Positions 53,216-62,510 of a stretch of DNA of 64,000 bases are shown in pieces (positions within the stretch are counted from its first letter, which is position 1; each line of letters starts with the position of its first letter). A program made the translations under genes and the position numbers. The DNA comes from Psychrobacter sp. Cmf 22.2. Its GTDB lineage: Bacteria > Pseudomonadota > Gammaproteobacteria > Pseudomonadales > Moraxellaceae. The stretch covers positions 124,001 to 188,000 of the forward strand of contig NZ_MRYA01000001.1 of the NCBI RefSeq assembly GCF_001921745.1. Direction: 5' to 3'. Under the pieces are notes generated by a model. That model did no database searches. It worked only from the letters and a program-made list of their open reading frames with translations, and was not told the origin of the DNA.

Positions 53216-53656
53216 CTAATCACGTTTCATAAGGCTATTAGCTACCCAAGCTGGACCAATTAATAAAAACTGTAAATCTTCAAAAAACGATGGTTTTTTG
53301 CCTTCGATTTTGTGACCGATAAACTGTCCAATCCAAGCAACGATGAAAACACCTGCCCAAACCTTAAAGCCCCATGGTAATAAAGTCATCACTGATAGAC
53401 AAATAAGAATAAAAATTCCCATCGCCATAAATAACGGGGTAGATAAGCGCATATAAAACAATAATACTAAGGCGCTAAGTACCAATGTAAACCAGACCGA
53501 TAGCGACATTCCCATTCCTAACAGACTAACGAAGATAGTAGGAACGCAAAGCCAATGGATCTTTTTATTGATTAAGTTTTGATGGCTGACGGAATACTCA
53601 CTCAGCCATTGCTCAAGTGTACGCTTGGACATACCTGTACGATTGATACGCGACAT
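53216..53656 (-). CDS. Mpo1-like DUF962 membrane protein
   Basis: A 146-residue membrane protein of the Mpo1/YGL010w family. The ribosome site AAGGAGG is 5 nt from ATG 53656. Helices lie at about 36-54, 56-72, 74-93 and 95-113. HQNLINKKIHWLCVPTIFVSLLG (about 25-47) and AWIGQFIGHKIEGKKPSFFEDLQFLLIGPAWV (about 106-137) hold the conserved histidines. Yeast Mpo1 is an iron(II) dioxygenase acting on 2-hydroxy fatty acids; the bacterial role is not established. Confidence 0.9.
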   Translation of the reverse strand: MSRINRTGMSKRTLEQWLSEYSVSHQNLINKKIHWLCVPTIFVSLLGMGMSLSVWFTLVLSALVLLFYMRLSTPLFMAMGIFILICLSVMTLLPWGFKVWAGVFIVAWIGQFIGHKIEGKKPSFFEDLQFLLIGPAWVANSLMKRD

Positions 53657-53818
53657 ACTAACCTCCTTGTTAGTGTTTAAGCTCTTTTAGTATTTAAGGC
53701 TAAGCTGAACCACTAGTTGTAGCACTATTTACGATTATCTACCATATTATCAGCTAGACCATACAGTCATAAGAGCTTATTTTAGCAGATTTATTTTCTA
53801 TCAAATATTTTTGTTAAC

Positions 53819-54562
53819 CTAGACTTCTAAGGAAGTTTGCTCACTACGATGCCACTCGTACAAGCCGATGAAGGCGTTAACTTGATAAACCATCGTTTGA
53901 ATGGCAAAGATATAGTTGCCAGACATTAAGTTTACTATCAACCAGACAAAGTTGACGATAATCCAAAGCCACCAATTAAATGAATAGCGCAGAATCATAG
54001 CTGCTTGTGCTGTAATAGACAGCACGAAGGCTAAAACGTTAATCCAAAAGAAAGAAATTATCCCTAAGAACTTGCTGTTATCGTCTTCTACAACAGCATA
54101 GCCATAGCTGGCAAGAATATCATTGACCGTTGGGAATAGTGCTAAACCAACGGCAATAAACGTAGCAGTGATAAGCCAAACCCATTTACTGGCTGACTTA
54201 GGTACCATATCACCATCAAGATCAGTATGCTTGGACCAATAAAATAATCCATAAACATGGGTAAAAAAGTTAAATAAAGGTGCCAGCATTAAACCTACTG
54301 CACCAGACGTTGCTTGTACTACTACCTCGCCAGCGGTCGCCGCCATACCAAGGCCATTACCCATCACGTTTTTGCGGAAAGATAGTGATACTACACAGAC
54401 CAAACCGACAAAAGAGACACCCAAATAAAATATATCAAGTGTCGTATGTTCTGTAGTGAGCCAAAAACCTATCGATAACGCGATAACGCCGCAAATGAAC
54501 CAGATGACAATCCATTGCATGGCCCACTTTCCGGTAATGTTGTCCAATAGCTGAATGCGCAT
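53819..54562 (-). CDS. pnuC: Nicotinamide riboside transporter PnuC
   Basis: A 247-residue inner-membrane facilitator with about seven helices. NFFTHVYGLFYWSKHTD (about 99-115) and SFNWWLWIIVNFVWLIVNLMSGNYIFAIQTMVYQVNAFIGLYEW (about 194-237) match the ligand-binding PnuC regions rich in W, N and Q. Uptake is driven by phosphorylation of nicotinamide riboside by NadR, encoded immediately upstream. The gap to nadR is 81 bp. Confidence 0.94.
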   Translation of the reverse strand: MRIQLLDNITGKWAMQWIVIWFICGVIALSIGFWLTTEHTTLDIFYLGVSFVGLVCVVSLSFRKNVMGNGLGMAATAGEVVVQATSGAVGLMLAPLFNFFTHVYGLFYWSKHTDLDGDMVPKSASKWVWLITATFIAVGLALFPTVNDILASYGYAVVEDDNSKFLGIISFFWINVLAFVLSITAQAAMILRYSFNWWLWIIVNFVWLIVNLMSGNYIFAIQTMVYQVNAFIGLYEWHRSEQTSLEV

Positions 54563-54643
54563 AACTTCTTTTCCTAAAAAATATTAGTATCAGCAGAATA
54601 CTGACAAAAGCAATTTATTATAAATTTGGTATTTTTAAACACA

Positions 54644-55693
54644 TTAATCATGGTTTTTGCCATAAATATATTGATCGATAATGATTAACGCTTGCTGATA
54701 GCGGGTGTCATAATCAGGTTCGTCGATCAAATGCGGCGCTATATTGTGACGTGCAAAAATATCGACGAGGCGCTGCTCAAAACGTCCACGCGCTTCAGGC
54801 GTACCCAAAGAGCGCATGCCATCATCAACCCATGGCGTGTTGTTATCCAGCATAATGGTATGGTCTAAGCGAAACTCATCAATACAGGCACTGACAAAGG
54901 GATGGGTACGTCCTTCATACTCTTCACAAAATGCTTGTGTGGTCACAAAATCTGTATCAACAATAGTGACAGGGGCAGTTGCCACAGCAGCAGCATCTCG
55001 GATGGCCTGCGCATGATCAAGCGCAATAGGTCCGTAATCACTATATTGTAGACCAATCTCACTGCCGCCTAAGTCCGTGCCGACATACAAGCGTCCCATC
55101 TCTAGTGCAAAACTTGCTCCATAATAGTTAGCAAGTTTATGAACTAAGGTTGTTTTTCCTGAGCTTTCACCGCCGACGATAGCGACCGTCTTTGTATAAT
55201 CACCGCGCGCTTGTGGATGAATCGCTGACCAATGCGCTATTGGATCATGAGCGATAGCATAAGAGTCAAATTCAGGCTGAAGCGGGGTAGTCGCCACTTT
55301 GATCAGTAATTGCTCTTGAATGTCGCTCTGCGCCAATAGATGATTATCCGCGACGAATAAAACGGCCTCTACCGGCAAGTCTAGCGCCTCAATTACACGT
55401 TGTAGTTTGGCATTGCTAGCAGGTATATCGATTGTCATATCATCGAAGCTGTCATGTAGTGGTAGCTCAATCTCATGAGTGGTATGAATGTGAATAAATG
55501 GCAAATCTGCACAAGCCATCTGGAGCCAACGCGCTTTGTCTTGTAGCGTAATAGTAAAATCTGGGTGCGGTGACGGGTGAGCGGTAATGATGATGTGTAA
55601 GGATTTTGCTTGTCCTGCAGCATCCAAAATACTGCGCATCTGCCCTAGGTGTAGCGGTTCAAAGTGTCCAATCATCAAGCCATTATCATACAT
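54644..55693 (-). CDS. nadR: NadR-like ribosylnicotinamide kinase with altered NMN adenylyltransferase motif
   Basis: A 349-residue bifunctional-type enzyme for NAD salvage. The N-terminal nucleotidyltransferase domain (1-160) starts GLMIGHFEPLHLGQMRSI; the expected HxGH reads HLGQ, with glutamine read directly from CAG. The C-terminal kinase domain (about 165-349) keeps its P-loop GGESSGKTTL and DTDFVTTQAFCEEYEG. No helix-turn-helix precedes, so it is not a repressor. Kinase activity is well supported; adenylyltransferase activity is doubtful or altered. It pairs with pnuC. Confidence 0.9.
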   Translation of the reverse strand: MYDNGLMIGHFEPLHLGQMRSILDAAGQAKSLHIIITAHPSPHPDFTITLQDKARWLQMACADLPFIHIHTTHEIELPLHDSFDDMTIDIPASNAKLQRVIEALDLPVEAVLFVADNHLLAQSDIQEQLLIKVATTPLQPEFDSYAIAHDPIAHWSAIHPQARGDYTKTVAIVGGESSGKTTLVHKLANYYGASFALEMGRLYVGTDLGGSEIGLQYSDYGPIALDHAQAIRDAAAVATAPVTIVDTDFVTTQAFCEEYEGRTHPFVSACIDEFRLDHTIMLDNNTPWVDDGMRSLGTPEARGRFEQRLVDIFARHNIAPHLIDEPDYDTRYQQALIIIDQYIYGKNHD

Positions 55694-56277
55694 ATTATTT
55701 CCTAAAAATTTTTTTAAAAGCGACTTATCAAATTTTTTATTGGGTATTTATCATGTGTTATGTGGCATAGAACTTTATTGAGCATAAACTATATAAACCT
55801 TTTTACTTTGATACAGGTACCTTATTGTAAACTACTGCTTGGTTTCTGTGAGTCTATTTAAATGTTTTAATACATCAAATTGTAGGATTATTCAGGGTTA
55901 ACTGACTATCGTTTTAAATAAGGGTTATCAAAGCAAACTGCCAGTAGAATAAGAGAAAGAAAAGCGCAACAAACTTTATTATGAAACATTTTGAAATAAT
56001 CTTTTAAAATCAGGTAGTTAGAAGTAGTTCGCGACAGATTAGAGCAAGTTTAAGTAGCATAAATTCACAAATCATACCTATACTACTAACAGATAATAGG
56101 CAAATTATTGCTATAATCATTTCAAGTTAAAAAGAATAAGAAACGTGTAAACAAAAATTATTAGAATATTTTTTAAAAGTCGAATTAATAACGATCTAAA
56201 TTTCTAATAATTGTCCAGATTATAGTATTTTATAATAACAATGTTAATCAGAAATAAATGAAGAAGAGGTATAAGTT
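55694..56277. other. Long AT-rich intergenic region
   Basis: A 584-bp gap between nadR and the PspC-domain gene. I see no reading frame, RNA gene or clear operator in it. It should hold the divergent promoters of both genes. Confidence 0.5.
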
Positions 56278-56490
56278 TTGGGTAAACTAGCAAAATTACA
56301 TCGTTCACAAAACAGCCGTATGATTGCTGGTGTGATGGGCGGTATTGCAGAATATGTAGGCTGGTCGCCAACATGGGTACGCCTTCTATTTGTAATAATC
56401 TCCACTTTGAGCGCAGCAGTACCGGGTATTTTAATATATATCGTTTTATGGATTGTTATGCCTAAGGCTTCCAATCAGTCTTACCAGTAG
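56278..56490 (+). CDS. PspC-domain membrane protein
   Basis: A 70-residue single PspC domain. The start is TTG 56278, supported by GAGG (56266-56269) 8 nt upstream and by the domain beginning only a few residues later. LHRSQNSRMIAGVMGGIAEYVGWSPTWVRLLFVIIS (about 7-42) is the signature, with a membrane helix at about 33-62. It probably participates in envelope-stress sensing, but no pspA, pspB or pspF is nearby. Confidence 0.88.
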   Translation: MGKLAKLHRSQNSRMIAGVMGGIAEYVGWSPTWVRLLFVIISTLSAAVPGILIYIVLWIVMPKASNQSYQ

Positions 56491-56624
56491 TATAGTTTTA
56501 ACAACAATATTAGCATTAAGTTTAATAACGCAAGATCAACAACTATAAAAAATATCAGCTGATACGAAGCAGCCCACAAAAAGCCTGACCATAACAGGAT
56601 AGCAGCGATACAATTTTCCTCCTG

Positions 56625-56655
56625 CCCAGATGTTAACTCATCTGGGTATTTTTTT
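56625..56655 (+). terminator. Rho-independent terminator after the PspC gene
   Basis: CCCAGATG (56625-56632) and CATCTGGG (56639-56646) pair perfectly, followed by a T-run. Confidence 0.85.
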
Positions 56656-56720
56656 GTTGTATGGTTTTATATCATATAATGATTATGAAGCTTGTGATTG
56701 ACTAGATATCCTCCTATTTT

Positions 56721-56748
56721 TTGACACAACTTACTAGTAAGATAAATT
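56721..56748 (+). promoter_or_regulatory. Candidate promoter of glyQS
   Basis: TTGACA (56721-56726), 16 bp, TAAATT (56743-56748). It lies about 145 bp upstream of glyQ, downstream of the PspC terminator. The leader shows no T-box features. Confidence 0.55.
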
Positions 56749-56893
56749 TAGTTGCTGTAAATATGGATAAAATATCCGTTTTTTAGTAAGGTGAGCAGGC
56801 AAATAGATATGTAGCAGGATGCGCTACACGAACGATGAGCATAAATGTTTATCAGGTTCGGTCTAACACTCCTAATTCCATAGTGATCTTCTT

Positions 56894-57904
56894 ATGAATT
56901 CTCAACCGATGACTTTTCAAGACTTAATATTAACCTTACAGAATTATTGGGCTGACAAAGGCTGCGTGGTATTGCAGCCCTATGATATGGAAGTTGGCGC
57001 TGGTACCTTTCATACCGCGACTTTTTTGCGTTCGTTAGGTCCTGAGCGCTGGAACGCCGCTTATGTCCAGCCTTCACGCCGCCCTACCGATGGTCGTTAC
57101 GGTGATAACCCCAACCGTTTGCAGCATTACTATCAGTTTCAGGTAGTGCTTAAGCCCAACCCACCCAATATACAAGAGTTGTATTTAGACTCATTAAGAG
57201 CCATTGGTATTGATCCATTGGTGCACGACGTGCGTTTCGTTGAGGACAATTGGGAGTCACCTACGCTCGGTGCATGGGGTCTTGGTTGGGAGATTTGGCT
57301 CAACGGTATGGAAGTGACGCAGTTCACTTATTTTCAGCAAGTTGGCGGCATTGAGTGCTTCCCAGTCACTGGCGAGATTACTTATGGTCTTGAGCGTTTA
57401 GCGATGTATGTACAAGGTGTCGATAGCGTCTATGACTTGGTTTGGGCAGATGGTGAATTTGGCCGTGTTACTTATGGCGATGTCTTTCATCAAAATGAAG
57501 TTGAGCAGTCTACCTATAACTTTGAGCACGCTGATGTACCGAAGATGGGCGAGTTTTTTGACTTTTATGAAGAGCAGGCAGATAAGCTGGTTGCAGAAGG
57601 TTTGCCACTACCAGCCTATGAGATGGTGTTAAAAGCCTCGCATGCTTTTAATTTGCTTGATGCGCGTGGTGCTATTTCAGTGACTGAACGTCAGCGTTTT
57701 ATCCTACGTGTGCGTACCTTAGCGCGTAAAGTGGCTGTCAGTTATGTCGAAGCACGAGCCAAGCTTGGCTTCCCATTGGCAGATGACGACCATCGCCAAG
57801 CAGCTTTAGATAAGTATTTGCCAAAGGATGAAACGGCAACTGAAACTGAAGAGTTAAATAAAAACCAATCAAACGACAGTCATCAAACGACTAATAATAA
57901 ATAG
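56894..57904 (+). CDS. glyQ: Glycine-tRNA ligase alpha subunit
   Basis: The catalytic alpha subunit of the heterotetrameric bacterial glycyl-tRNA synthetase. [45 protein letters not shown] is the class II start. [31 protein letters not shown] (about 59-89) is motif 2, and [24 protein letters not shown] (about 155-178) the C-terminal motif. At 336 residues it carries an extra polar tail rich in E, N and T (about 305-336). glyS follows 9 bp after the stop. Confidence 0.98.
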   Translation: MNSQPMTFQDLILTLQNYWADKGCVVLQPYDMEVGAGTFHTATFLRSLGPERWNAAYVQPSRRPTDGRYGDNPNRLQHYYQFQVVLKPNPPNIQELYLDSLRAIGIDPLVHDVRFVEDNWESPTLGAWGLGWEIWLNGMEVTQFTYFQQVGGIECFPVTGEITYGLERLAMYVQGVDSVYDLVWADGEFGRVTYGDVFHQNEVEQSTYNFEHADVPKMGEFFDFYEEQADKLVAEGLPLPAYEMVLKASHAFNLLDARGAISVTERQRFILRVRTLARKVAVSYVEARAKLGFPLADDDHRQAALDKYLPKDETATETEELNKNQSNDSHQTTNNK

Positions 57905-57913
57905 GAGCATCCC

Positions 57914-60007
57914 ATGAGTACTATTTTATTTGAATTGGGGTGTGAAGAGCTGCCTCCAAAAAGCCTAAAACCGCTACGTGATGCCCTGCAAGCGAGTGTT
58001 ACTGAACAATTAAATGAAGCAGGCATTAATTTTGATAGCATCAAAGCTTTTGCCGCACCGCGCCGTTTAGCAATAAAGATTGAGGGGATTGCAGATAAGC
58101 AACCTGACCGCACTGAGCAAAAGCGTGGCCCAGCGATTAAAGCCGCATTTGATGCCGATGGTAATCCGACGCGTGCCGCAATGGGATTTGCCAAGGGTTT
58201 GGGCATTAAAGCCAGCGAGCTTACGACCATTAACACCGATAAAGGTGATTATGTCGGCTATGAGCAGACCATTCATGGTCAAGCGACCACGGAGCTGCTA
58301 CCTAATATATTTCAAACCGCGCTTGATAACCTACCGATTGCGAAGCGTATGCGTTCAGGTGCAAGCCGTGATGAATTCGTCCGTCCGGTACAATGGGCGG
58401 TATTGATGCAAGATGATGCTGTCATTGATGCGACAATTCAGGGGCATCAAACCAGCAGTCAAACCCGCGGTCATCGCTTCCATAGTCCTGATTATCATAC
58501 CATTGCTCATGCCAATGATTATGAGCAGTTGTTAGACGGCTTGAAAGTTGTCGCTGATTTTGACAAACGTCAAATGCTCATCAAAAACCAAGTCAAAGCA
58601 TTAGCAGATGAAGTCAATGCCGATGCCATCGTGCCACAAGACTTGCTTGATGAAGTGACGGCGTTGGTTGATTATCCTATTGCATTACGTGCAAGCTTTG
58701 AGCCGCGCTTTTTACAAGTGCCACAAGAGGCACTGATCTCCACCATGCAAGCAGATCAAAAGTATTTTTGCTTGACCGATAAGACAGGTAAGCTGCAACC
58801 GTACTTTATCTTTATTACCAACATCGAATCAAAAGACCCCAATCAAATCATTGAGGGTAATGAGAAAGTTGTGCGTCCGCGCCTGGCTGATGCTGAGTTT
58901 TTCTTTTTACAAGATCAAAAGCAGCCATTGTTTGCGCTGACTGAAAGCTTAAAAACACGTGTATTCCAAGATCAACTCGGTACAATTTGGGTGAAGTCTG
59001 AGCGTATTGCCAAGCTTGCCGCGTTTATTGCCGCACTTATGCAGCAACAAGGCGCGAAAATTGATATCGAGGAAACGGTACGTGCGGCGATGTTGGCAAA
59101 AGCGGATCTGGCAAGCTCACTGGTTGGTGAGTATCCTGAGTTGCAAGGTATCGCTGGGACTTATTATGCGCGCTTAAATGGCGAACCTGCTGCCGTTGCT
59201 GCAAGTTTGGAAGAGCAGTATCTGCCCAAATTTAGTGGTGACGTATTACCGCAGACGCCGATTGGTATTTGCTTAGCACTGGCCGATCGCTTGGATACGC
59301 TCGTTGGTATTTTTGCGATAGACCAAGTCCCAACAGGCTCAAAAGATCCGTTTAGCCTGCGCCGCTCTGCTATTGGTATTTTGCGTATTTTAATTGAAAA
59401 ACAGCTACCGATTAATTTGGTGGCTTTGGTTGAGCAAGCGATTAAAGGCTACAGCACAAGCGATGGCAGCAAAATCGCTAAGATGGGCGATACCTTCACC
59501 CAAGTGATGGCGTTTTTAAATTCGCGTTATCGAGCGATGTATACTGAGCAGGGTGTCAGCGTCGATACTATTCAGGCGGTGCAAGCGATCAATCCGCATA
59601 TGCCGCTGGATTTTGATCAGCGTATTCGCGCGGTACAAGCGTTTAGTGAGTTGCCTCAAGCCTCAATGTTGGCTGATTCAAACAAACGTGTTGCCAATAT
59701 TTTAGCCAAGTCAGAAGTGACGGTCGCTGATAAAGTAGATGAAGGATTGCTAACTGAAGCTGCTGAGCAAGACTTGTATCAGGCGGTTCAGCAAGCGCAA
59801 ACGGCTGTAAAACCATTGCTAGAACAGGCTAATTACACACAAGTATTGCAAACGTTGACCAGTTTAGATGAACCGTTGACACAGTTCTTTGATAATGTGA
59901 TGGTTAATAGTGAAGATGCGGCATTGAAGAACAACCGCTTAGCATTGCTAAAGCAAGTACGAGCGCTATTCTTAACGGTTGCTGATATCAGTGAGTTGCA
60001 ATTGTAA
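57914..60007 (+). CDS. glyS: Glycine-tRNA ligase beta subunit
   Basis: The tRNA-binding beta subunit (697 residues, typical). ILFELGCEELPPKSLKPLRDAL starts the protein, APRRLAI and KRGPAIKAAFD lie near 40-80, and KRMRSGASRDEFVRPVQWAVLM near 140-160. The HD-like region and the C-terminal anticodon-binding domain (about 560-690, with FFDNVMVNSEDAALKNNRLALLKQV) are intact. It is cotranscribed with glyQ and followed by a terminator. Confidence 0.98.
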   Translation: MSTILFELGCEELPPKSLKPLRDALQASVTEQLNEAGINFDSIKAFAAPRRLAIKIEGIADKQPDRTEQKRGPAIKAAFDADGNPTRAAMGFAKGLGIKASELTTINTDKGDYVGYEQTIHGQATTELLPNIFQTALDNLPIAKRMRSGASRDEFVRPVQWAVLMQDDAVIDATIQGHQTSSQTRGHRFHSPDYHTIAHANDYEQLLDGLKVVADFDKRQMLIKNQVKALADEVNADAIVPQDLLDEVTALVDYPIALRASFEPRFLQVPQEALISTMQADQKYFCLTDKTGKLQPYFIFITNIESKDPNQIIEGNEKVVRPRLADAEFFFLQDQKQPLFALTESLKTRVFQDQLGTIWVKSERIAKLAAFIAALMQQQGAKIDIEETVRAAMLAKADLASSLVGEYPELQGIAGTYYARLNGEPAAVAASLEEQYLPKFSGDVLPQTPIGICLALADRLDTLVGIFAIDQVPTGSKDPFSLRRSAIGILRILIEKQLPINLVALVEQAIKGYSTSDGSKIAKMGDTFTQVMAFLNSRYRAMYTEQGVSVDTIQAVQAINPHMPLDFDQRIRAVQAFSELPQASMLADSNKRVANILAKSEVTVADKVDEGLLTEAAEQDLYQAVQQAQTAVKPLLEQANYTQVLQTLTSLDEPLTQFFDNVMVNSEDAALKNNRLALLKQVRALFLTVADISELQL

Positions 60008-60060
60008 CCCTGTTGTTTAAGCTCTCTTAAGTTGTTTTTGCAAAATAGTGTACTGAGAAT

Positions 60061-60092
60061 AAAAAAACTGACTTATTATAGTCAGTTTTTTT
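60061..60092. terminator. Rho-independent terminator after glyS
   Basis: AAAAACTGACT and AGTCAGTTTTT pair around a short loop, with a long A-run before and a T-run after. Confidence 0.9.
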
Positions 60093-60256
60093 ATGATCTA
60101 TTAGAAGATATTTTTAAAGGTGATCTTGCGCTTAATAATAATGAATTTGACAGTAAACAGACAGAGCAATGATTGTGCTTATAGCCTGATTTACAGTACA
60201 CTTTATAACGTACCTATTGCTATAGTACACAAACTATTGATCTAAGGAGCATGACC

Positions 60257-60553
60257 GTGGCGGCTGCTATTATTATCATCATTCTTATTTGGGTCTCAAT
60301 GTGGGGGTTTTATAAGTTCATGTACCCCCGAGCGCCCAAAAGCATGATGCCTAAAGAAGGCGATGTGACTACACCGCGCAATTGCGACTTTTGTGGGCAC
60401 AGTTTAGCCGAATATCGCGGCGTTCTTGAAAGCTCGCCCAACTTAGCTACAGCTAGTGATAGCCATACTGTAGCCAATAAAGAGCTATTTTTTTGCAACT
60501 ATGAGCATCAAGCAGACTTTCATTCCGGTAAGCGTTATCAGCCAGGAGGGTAG
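60257..60553 (+). CDS. PP0621-like membrane-anchored zinc-ribbon protein
   Basis: A 98-residue protein with one N-terminal membrane helix (about 2-21) followed by a cytosolic domain. Cysteine pairs CDFCGH (about 43-48) and FCNYEHQADFH (about 78-88) suggest a small zinc ribbon, as in the PP0621 family. GTG 60257 is chosen because AAGGAG (60244-60249) is 7 nt upstream; ATG 60251 is only 1 nt from that site. The function is unknown. It is convergent with zapA. Confidence 0.8.
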   Translation: MAAAIIIIILIWVSMWGFYKFMYPRAPKSMMPKEGDVTTPRNCDFCGHSLAEYRGVLESSPNLATASDSHTVANKELFFCNYEHQADFHSGKRYQPGG

Positions 60554-60569
60554 CCTGTCATTTATGGAC

Positions 60570-61028
60570 TTACAAAATAGACTGTGCATCTTTCATTATT
60601 TTGCTGAGTAATGCCTCAGCTTGTTTAGACGCTTGTGCCGTCTCGTCATCTGTCTTTTTATGCGCGTGGATTTTTTCATAAAGGTTCAAGCAGCATAACA
60701 CTAGTAAGTTCTCTTGACTCAAATTCGGTGCGTCTTTTTTGATGTTGAGCAAGAAGTCATTGATATAATATACCGCTGAGCGTAACTCTGCTTCTTCATC
60801 TGCTGGGCAATAAATCTGATAGGTTACCCCAGCGATGACGATGTCTACTTTTTTCATTTGTGGTTCAGATATCGCAGGTTTTTCGCTTGTATTAGAGACA
60901 GAGCTACTAGAAGCTGAATTGTTAGAAGTCAAGTTTGCATTGTCAGCACGGTTATTTGTTTCTTCATTTTGGTTCTGCTGAGGTTGCTGTTTGTCTTTTT
61001 GAGTGGCGTTGCTATTGTTATCAGTCAT
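60570..61028 (-). CDS. zapA: Cell division protein ZapA with extended N-terminus
   Basis: The FtsZ-ring stabiliser. The C-terminal 95 residues hold the ZapA core VDIVIAGVTYQIYCPADEEAELRSAVYYINDFLLNIKKDAPNLSQENLLVLCCLNL. The preceding stretch of about 55 residues is low-complexity, rich in N, Q and S, and not part of usual ZapA (about 100 residues). ATG 61028 is preferred over GTG 61040. The coiled-coil gene lies 108 bp upstream on the same strand and the ygfB-like gene is divergent, the classical neighbourhood. Confidence 0.92.
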   Translation of the reverse strand: MTDNNSNATQKDKQQPQQNQNEETNNRADNANLTSNNSASSSSVSNTSEKPAISEPQMKKVDIVIAGVTYQIYCPADEEAELRSAVYYINDFLLNIKKDAPNLSQENLLVLCCLNLYEKIHAHKKTDDETAQASKQAEALLSKIMKDAQSIL

Positions 61029-61136
61029 AAAGGATCCCACAAGTTAACGTCGTTAATATAGTATCATTAGCGCGGACATCATTAATACATGACGCACCGC
61101 AGTATCATTTAATTAAAGCATGTATGCAAAGTATAC

Positions 61137-61577
61137 TTAGCCTTCCATTTGATCAATACGCGTCAACCGTTTTAGTACGACCTGCGTACGTTCGGCAGCG
61201 AGCTGGTTTTTTTCTTGTAAGTCATGGTTTTGTTTTTTGATATCGCTATTTTGTTGCTGAAGTTCCTTGTTGTGCTGTTGTAGCTCATTATTCTTACGCT
61301 GCAAATCATTTATCTGTTTATGCAATTGGTCCTGTTCTTCGCCAATCATATGATGTGCTTCAGCTAGGCTTTGATAGCGTTTATCAAGGTCGCCCAACTG
61401 TTTTTTGGCATTGTCATTTTCAGATTTAAAGCTATTTAGCTGCGTTTTGAGCGCTGCTAATTCTTTAGGGTCACTATTTGGCTTTTGTTTGAGGCTGCTA
61501 AGTTCGCTACTGACGAGCTGATACTGCTTTTTTATATCGAGTATCATTTTTTCTAAGTTTTTGAGTTGATCATACAT
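61137..61577 (-). CDS. Coiled-coil protein next to zapA
   Basis: A 146-residue protein that is almost entirely predicted coiled coil (about 1-130). Heptads are clear in DQLHKQINDLQRKNNELQQ and the following Q/N-rich run. Pseudomonas-type genomes have a short TIGR02449 coiled-coil gene at this place; this one is twice as long. It may bridge ZapA to another division protein, which is inference from position. No enzymatic motif is seen. Confidence 0.75.
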   Translation of the reverse strand: MYDQLKNLEKMILDIKKQYQLVSSELSSLKQKPNSDPKELAALKTQLNSFKSENDNAKKQLGDLDKRYQSLAEAHHMIGEEQDQLHKQINDLQRKNNELQQHNKELQQQNSDIKKQNHDLQEKNQLAAERTQVVLKRLTRIDQMEG

Positions 61578-61788
61578 AGTCAGTTTTTATCCTTAACAAG
61601 TGATGCGTGGAGGAATTTTCTTCGTTACGTTTAATAATGCCATAGGTGACCGCATAATATCTATATCAACAAAGTAATTGCACGTATTGTGCTCGTTTTT
61701 TGCTTTTATTGGCTGTAATCTTATAAATAGTAAGAAATTACAGCTATATTAAATTAATAAGTACTAACTAATAAATAGGACAATTGTT

Positions 61789-62442
61789 ATGAATGACAAT
61801 ATCTCAGGCTGGAATACTTGGTCAAATACCATTGAAGATTGGACTGATGTCAGTATTAGTGAGCTACACGGCTTAATGACTGGTTTGATGACGGCTTGCA
61901 ACGCCCCAAATGAGCAAGAATGGGCGACTGTCCTTGCAGAGCTGAGTTTTGCACCATTGCCAGACGCTGCGCTAACTTTATTGGCAGAAGAGGGCGAAGA
62001 TACGGTATTTCAGCTAAAAGATAAAGATGATGCCTATGCATATATGCCATTAGTACCTGATGATGAACACAGTTTATACGAACGTGTCATTGCCTTGAAA
62101 CAGTGGGCAAACGGTTTTATGACAGGTTTTGGGATTACTGATTGTGGTCTGACGGCTGAAGAAAATGAGATGCTCTCAGATTTGGCTAAAATTGGGGCTA
62201 TACGTCTAGAAGAAGATGAAGAGTATGAGGGTGGTGAAGAGTCCTACCTTTATATTTATGAGTTTGCGCGTATGATACCTGTAAGCTTTGCCACTCGTAA
62301 ACGCAAACCTGTTAAAGAGTTGGCATTGATCTCGGGCTTAGCTATAGATGCTAAAACGACAAAAGAGCTGCAAGCAGAAGGTAAACTGCCAAAGCCTATG
62401 CCGCCTGTGCTCAATGTCATGAACCAAAACAATCCGTCGTAA
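61789..62442 (+). CDS. YgfB/UPF0149-family protein
   Basis: A 217-residue protein of the YecA/YgfB group. SISELHGLMTGLMTACNAPNEQEW (about 23-46), VIALKQWANGFMTGFGI (about 102-118) and YEGGEESYLYIYEFARMIPVSFAT (about 144-167) are family blocks, all in a helical fold. It lies divergent to zapA and the coiled-coil gene, as usual. The C-terminal tail (about 168-217) is longer than in YgfB itself. The function is unknown. Confidence 0.88.
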   Translation: MNDNISGWNTWSNTIEDWTDVSISELHGLMTGLMTACNAPNEQEWATVLAELSFAPLPDAALTLLAEEGEDTVFQLKDKDDAYAYMPLVPDDEHSLYERVIALKQWANGFMTGFGITDCGLTAEENEMLSDLAKIGAIRLEEDEEYEGGEESYLYIYEFARMIPVSFATRKRKPVKELALISGLAIDAKTTKELQAEGKLPKPMPPVLNVMNQNNPS

Positions 62443-62510
62443 GTGATTCGCTATAATGTTAAGTGGCATAGGAATGGTGATTTGCCGTAAGATAATAAAG
62501 GGAGACTATA

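Noticed and set aside
56491..56893. A possible T-box or glycine riboswitch before glyQS
   Set aside because: No T-box sequence, no tandem glycine-aptamer pattern and a normal promoter and short leader; T-boxes are not expected in this lineage.
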